In this document: positions 39,069 to 41,750 of the stretch, piece by piece
Layout: each line of letters opens with the position of its first letter
Position numbering within the stretch: position 1 is the stretch's first letter
Assembly (NCBI RefSeq): GCF_022427145.1
Contig: NZ_JAKSXN010000050.1
Coordinates: 1-41,750 of the forward strand
DNA from: Paenibacillus timonensis
Lineage (GTDB): Bacteria > Bacillota > Bacilli > Paenibacillales > Paenibacillaceae
DNA length: 41,750 bases
Direction of reading: 5' to 3'
Notes under the pieces: generated by a model
Database searches by the model: none
What the model saw: only the letters and a program-made list of their open reading frames with translations
What the model was told of the DNA's origin: nothing
Translations under genes and position numbers: made by a program

Positions 39069-40823
39069 ATGACAAACCCACATTTGCGCAACGAATACCC
39101 CCGTCCGCAGTTTGTCCGCGACGCGTGGATGAGCCTGAACGGACAATGGGAGTTTGAGTTTGATGATCAAGGAATCGGCGAAAGAGAAGCTTGGTACGAA
39201 AGGCATGATTTCAGCCGGAAAATCAACGTTCCGTTCTGTTATCAGAGCCAGCTCAGCGGCATCGGCGATCCGGCCGTGCATGACCAGGTCTGGTATCGCA
39301 GAACGTTTGCCGTCTCGGAGGCCTACAAGGCCGGACGCCTGCTGCTGCATTTCGGCGCCGTCGATTACGAGGCCAAAGTTTGGGTGAACGGCCAACTGGT
39401 GGCGCTGCATGAAGGCGGGAATACGCCGTTTACGGCCGACATCACGGATGTGCTTGCCGAAGGCGAGAATACTCTTGTCGTGAAGGCCACGGACTACAGC
39501 CGCGACGTCTCCCTGCCGCGGGGCAAGCAATACTGGGAAGATCAATCGGCGGGAATTTTTTACACGCGAACGACCGGGATCTGGCAAAGCGTTTGGCTTG
39601 AGCCGGTGCCAAAGACGCGGATCGATCGGATTCGGCTCATTCCGGACATCGACAAAAACGATATCGGTCTCGAGGTGTTCTTGTCGGGGCATAACGCTTC
39701 AGTTAAAGCCAGCATGAAAGCCGTCATCACTTTTAACGGCGAATTCGTCGCCGAGGATTGCTTCTCCTTGAGTCATGAATCGGGACGCCGGGTCATTCAC
39801 TTGGACGATTTTAACGATCATGGCCTGGGGCGCTGGTGGACGCCGGAGAGACCCAACTTGTACGACCTGGAGCTCACGCTGTTGGTCGACGGTACGGCCG
39901 TGGATACGGTCCAGAGTTATTTCGGAATGCGCAAGATTTCGGTGGAAGCCGGCAAACTGCACTTAAATAATCGTTCCTATTATATGAAGCTGGTACTCGA
40001 TCAAGGTTATTTTCCGGACGGCCTGCTGACCGCGCCTAGCGACGACGATTTACGCCGAGATGTGGAACTGGTGAAAGAAATGGGGCTGAACGGAGTACGG
40101 AAGCATCAAAAAATCGAAGATCCCCGCTATTTGTACTGGGCAGATAAGCTGGGGCTGCTCGTATGGGGAGAGATGGCCAATGCCTACCGGTTCACCGAGC
40201 CTTACGTCGCCCGGATGACGCGCGAGTGGATGCAGGCCGTAGAGCGGGACTTCAACCATCCCTGCATCGTGGCTTGGGTTCCGCTGAACGAAAGCTGGGG
40301 CGTGACCAACATTATGATCGACAAGCAGCAGCAACACCATGCGTTATCGCTGTACCACCTGACCAAATCGCTGGATCCGACGCGGCCGGTCATTTCCAAT
40401 GACGGATGGGAGCTGGTCGCTACCGATCTCGTTACCATCCACGATTACGAGTGGCGCAAAGAGGTGCTTGCCGAGCGGTACGCCGGTGTCGAAACGGCCT
40501 TGACCGCGCAGCCCGGCAACCGGATGATCTTGGTTCCCGGCTTTCCTTACGAGGGGCAGCCGATTCTGGTCACGGAGTTCGGCGGGATTTCCTATAAGGT
40601 AAATGAATGGGAAGGCTGGGGGTACTCGGGAGCGGCAAATGAGGAGGATTTTGCGCTGCGCCTGCAGAATGTTATCGTACCGATGCTGCAATCCCCGGTG
40701 GTTCAAGGCTTTTGCTATACCCAGTTTACGGACGTGGAGCAGGAGATCAACGGCCTGCTGACCTATGACCGCAAGCCGAAGCTGCCTCTGGAAACCATAC
40801 GTTCGATTGTAGCGGGATCCTAA
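39069..40823 (+). CDS. GH2-family glycoside hydrolase
   Basis: A 584-residue cytosolic enzyme with the sugar-binding jelly roll (WMSLNGQWEFEFDDQGIGER, FGAVDYEAKVWVNGQLVALH, NTPFTADIT), an Ig-like domain, and a TIM barrel with acid/base E408 in PLNESWG and nucleophile E503 in LVTEFGG. It is short for a GH2, lacking the C-terminal domains of LacZ-size members. GH2 includes beta-galactosidases, beta-glucuronidases and alpha-L-arabinopyranosidase-like enzymes; I cannot tell which. The operator it shares with the GH43 and transporter promoters ties it to the same substrate. AAAAGGAG precedes the ATG. Confidence 0.9.
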   Translation: MTNPHLRNEYPRPQFVRDAWMSLNGQWEFEFDDQGIGEREAWYERHDFSRKINVPFCYQSQLSGIGDPAVHDQVWYRRTFAVSEAYKAGRLLLHFGAVDYEAKVWVNGQLVALHEGGNTPFTADITDVLAEGENTLVVKATDYSRDVSLPRGKQYWEDQSAGIFYTRTTGIWQSVWLEPVPKTRIDRIRLIPDIDKNDIGLEVFLSGHNASVKASMKAVITFNGEFVAEDCFSLSHESGRRVIHLDDFNDHGLGRWWTPERPNLYDLELTLLVDGTAVDTVQSYFGMRKISVEAGKLHLNNRSYYMKLVLDQGYFPDGLLTAPSDDDLRRDVELVKEMGLNGVRKHQKIEDPRYLYWADKLGLLVWGEMANAYRFTEPYVARMTREWMQAVERDFNHPCIVAWVPLNESWGVTNIMIDKQQQHHALSLYHLTKSLDPTRPVISNDGWELVATDLVTIHDYEWRKEVLAERYAGVETALTAQPGNRMILVPGFPYEGQPILVTEFGGISYKVNEWEGWGYSGAANEEDFALRLQNVIVPMLQSPVVQGFCYTQFTDVEQEINGLLTYDRKPKLPLETIRSIVAGS

Positions 40824-40846
40824 AGATCAAGGAGTATTCCAACCAA

Positions 40847-41707
40847 ATGACAGAACACCAACGAAAAGGCGCCGCATTGATCCATGAGATTGCCCGGACG
40901 GAAGCCCCATACGGAACCTTGGCCATCTGGTATCTCGGCCAGGAAAGCGTGATTGTAAAAGGGGACGGGATCACCATTTACGTGGACCCTTATGTATCGG
41001 GCGATCTGGACGGCGGCGACTGGCGGCGCACATTTCCTGCGCCCATAACGCCGGAAGAGATTCAAGGCGTCCATCTCTGTCTTATAACGCATGAACACGA
41101 TGACCACATGGACGCGAGGACGCTGCCTTGGCTGCATCGCAACAACCCGAAGGCGCCGATCGTAGCGCCGGCAAGCTGCAAGCCGGCATTGCTGGAGATG
41201 GGCATACCGGCCTCCGGGCTGATAACCGCTGATGATCGCCAGGCGCTGGAGCTATTCTCCAAGCTGCGATTGACGCCGATCGCGGCGGCCCATGAACAGC
41301 TGGAACGGGATGCGGAAGGCTGCCCCCGGTTTGTCGGCTACGTCTTGGAGTTAAACGGCGTGACGCTCTACAACGCCGGAGATACGATTGTTTTTCCGGA
41401 ATTAATCGAGCGGGTCGGCGCCCTGAAGCCGGACATCGCCCTGTTGCCGATCAACGGGCGGGACTATTTCCGGCAGCAGCGCGGGATCGTCGGCAACATG
41501 GATTACCGCGAGGCAGCGCATTTCGCCCGGGAAATCGCGGTGGACACGGTGATCCCGTTGCATTATGACCTGTTTGCGGTAAATGCGGAGAAACCGGGTT
41601 ACTTCGTGGATTATTTGTACGAGCAATTTCCCGAGCAAAAAGTCCATGTGATGGCCAGAAGCGAGCGATTCCTCTACGTATCGCCGCGCGCTTTCCTGCA
41701 GGATTAA
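40847..41707 (+). CDS. Metallo-beta-lactamase-fold hydrolase, UlaG-like
   Basis: A 286-residue cytosolic MBL-fold enzyme. The metal motif HxHxDH is intact as H82, H84, D86 and H87 (ITHEHDDHMDA). Other conserved pieces are AIWYLGQESVIVKGDGITIY, VDPYVSG, LYNAGDTIVFPEL and the late VIPLHYDLF. This matches the UlaG group, whose founder is L-ascorbate-6-phosphate lactonase. It lies 23 bp after the GH2 gene in the same direction. In this context it may open a sugar lactone or act on a sugar phosphate. No phosphotransferase or ascorbate genes lie nearby, so the ascorbate role is unlikely. Confidence 0.85.
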   Translation: MTEHQRKGAALIHEIARTEAPYGTLAIWYLGQESVIVKGDGITIYVDPYVSGDLDGGDWRRTFPAPITPEEIQGVHLCLITHEHDDHMDARTLPWLHRNNPKAPIVAPASCKPALLEMGIPASGLITADDRQALELFSKLRLTPIAAAHEQLERDAEGCPRFVGYVLELNGVTLYNAGDTIVFPELIERVGALKPDIALLPINGRDYFRQQRGIVGNMDYREAAHFAREIAVDTVIPLHYDLFAVNAEKPGYFVDYLYEQFPEQKVHVMARSERFLYVSPRAFLQD

Positions 41708-41717
41708 CCGATAGAAA

Positions 41718-41750
41718 TAGTCGGCCAGGAATTTTCATTCCGGCCGGCTA
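41718..41750 (+). terminator. Probable terminator hairpin cut by the window end
   Basis: TAGTCGGCC..GGAAT pairs with ATTCCGGCCGGCTA around a 4-nt loop with one bulged A and a G-U pair, starting 10 bp after the hydrolase stop. The expected T run would lie beyond the window. Confidence 0.65.

Noticed and set aside
1..41750. tRNA or rRNA genes, CRISPR arrays, insertion sequences, integrase and att sites
   Set aside because: I looked for cloverleaf-like ends, regular direct repeats, DDE-type proteins and terminal repeats by eye and saw none. The tail cluster has no flanking duplicated sequence that I could recognise; a computed repeat search could still find short ones.

Overview
The window looks like a chromosome segment of a moderately GC-rich, low-copy Gram-positive of the Paenibacillus/Bacillales type. 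The signs are strong AGGAGG-type ribosome binding sites, YesM/YesN two-component pairs, LplA/LplB/LplC-type oligosaccharide ABC transporters, PBSX-like (Xkd) tail genes and cre-like catabolite repression sites. No rRNA, tRNA, CRISPR array, integrase or transposase was found. All names come from reading motifs and family resemblance; no database search was run.

Region 1 (1-8204) is mixed chromosomal content: an old-yellow-enzyme oxidoreductase with an ArsR-type regulator; a 23S rRNA methyltransferase of the RlmA family behind a long leader that encodes a 14-residue ErmD-like peptide and an intrinsic terminator; a DUF554 membrane protein; a graveyard of carbohydrate genes (a histidine-kinase sensor fused to an alpha-galactosidase tail, and a GH130 tail); a DUF6803-like membrane protein; a glycosyltransferase/PlsY-like acyltransferase pair; and a tiny HNH-associated-repeat protein.

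Region 2 (8290-18129) is a galactan-oligosaccharide locus: sensor kinase, AraC-type response regulator, two permeases, a binding lipoprotein, a GH42 beta-galactosidase, and a GH53 endo-galactanase that has lost its middle. Two copies of a 17-bp box lie at the same distance from -10 hexamers, before the regulator and before the transporter operon.

Region 3 (18231-31206) holds a second two-component system and a contractile phage-tail operon: tail terminator, sheath, tube, chaperone with a -1 frameshift, tape measure, LysM protein, hub, DUF2577, DUF2634, baseplate J, DUF2313, fibre, small protein. There are no capsid, terminase, integrase or lysis genes. The response regulator gene and the tail operon diverge from a shared nested inverted repeat whose two flanking -10 hexamers are each 21 bp away. 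The likely reading is a tailocin or domesticated tail device under two-component control.

Region 4 (31227-41750) is an arabinan/arabinogalactan-type side-chain locus: GH43, ABC transporter, secreted GH43 with a carbohydrate-binding module, an ArsR-HTH/beta-sandwich fusion regulator, a GH2 enzyme and an MBL-fold hydrolase. Three promoters share one design (cre-like box overlapping the -35, 17-bp spacer, -10, and an AT-rich operator about 31 bp further on), and a related dyad precedes the regulator gene, so a local regulon is visible.
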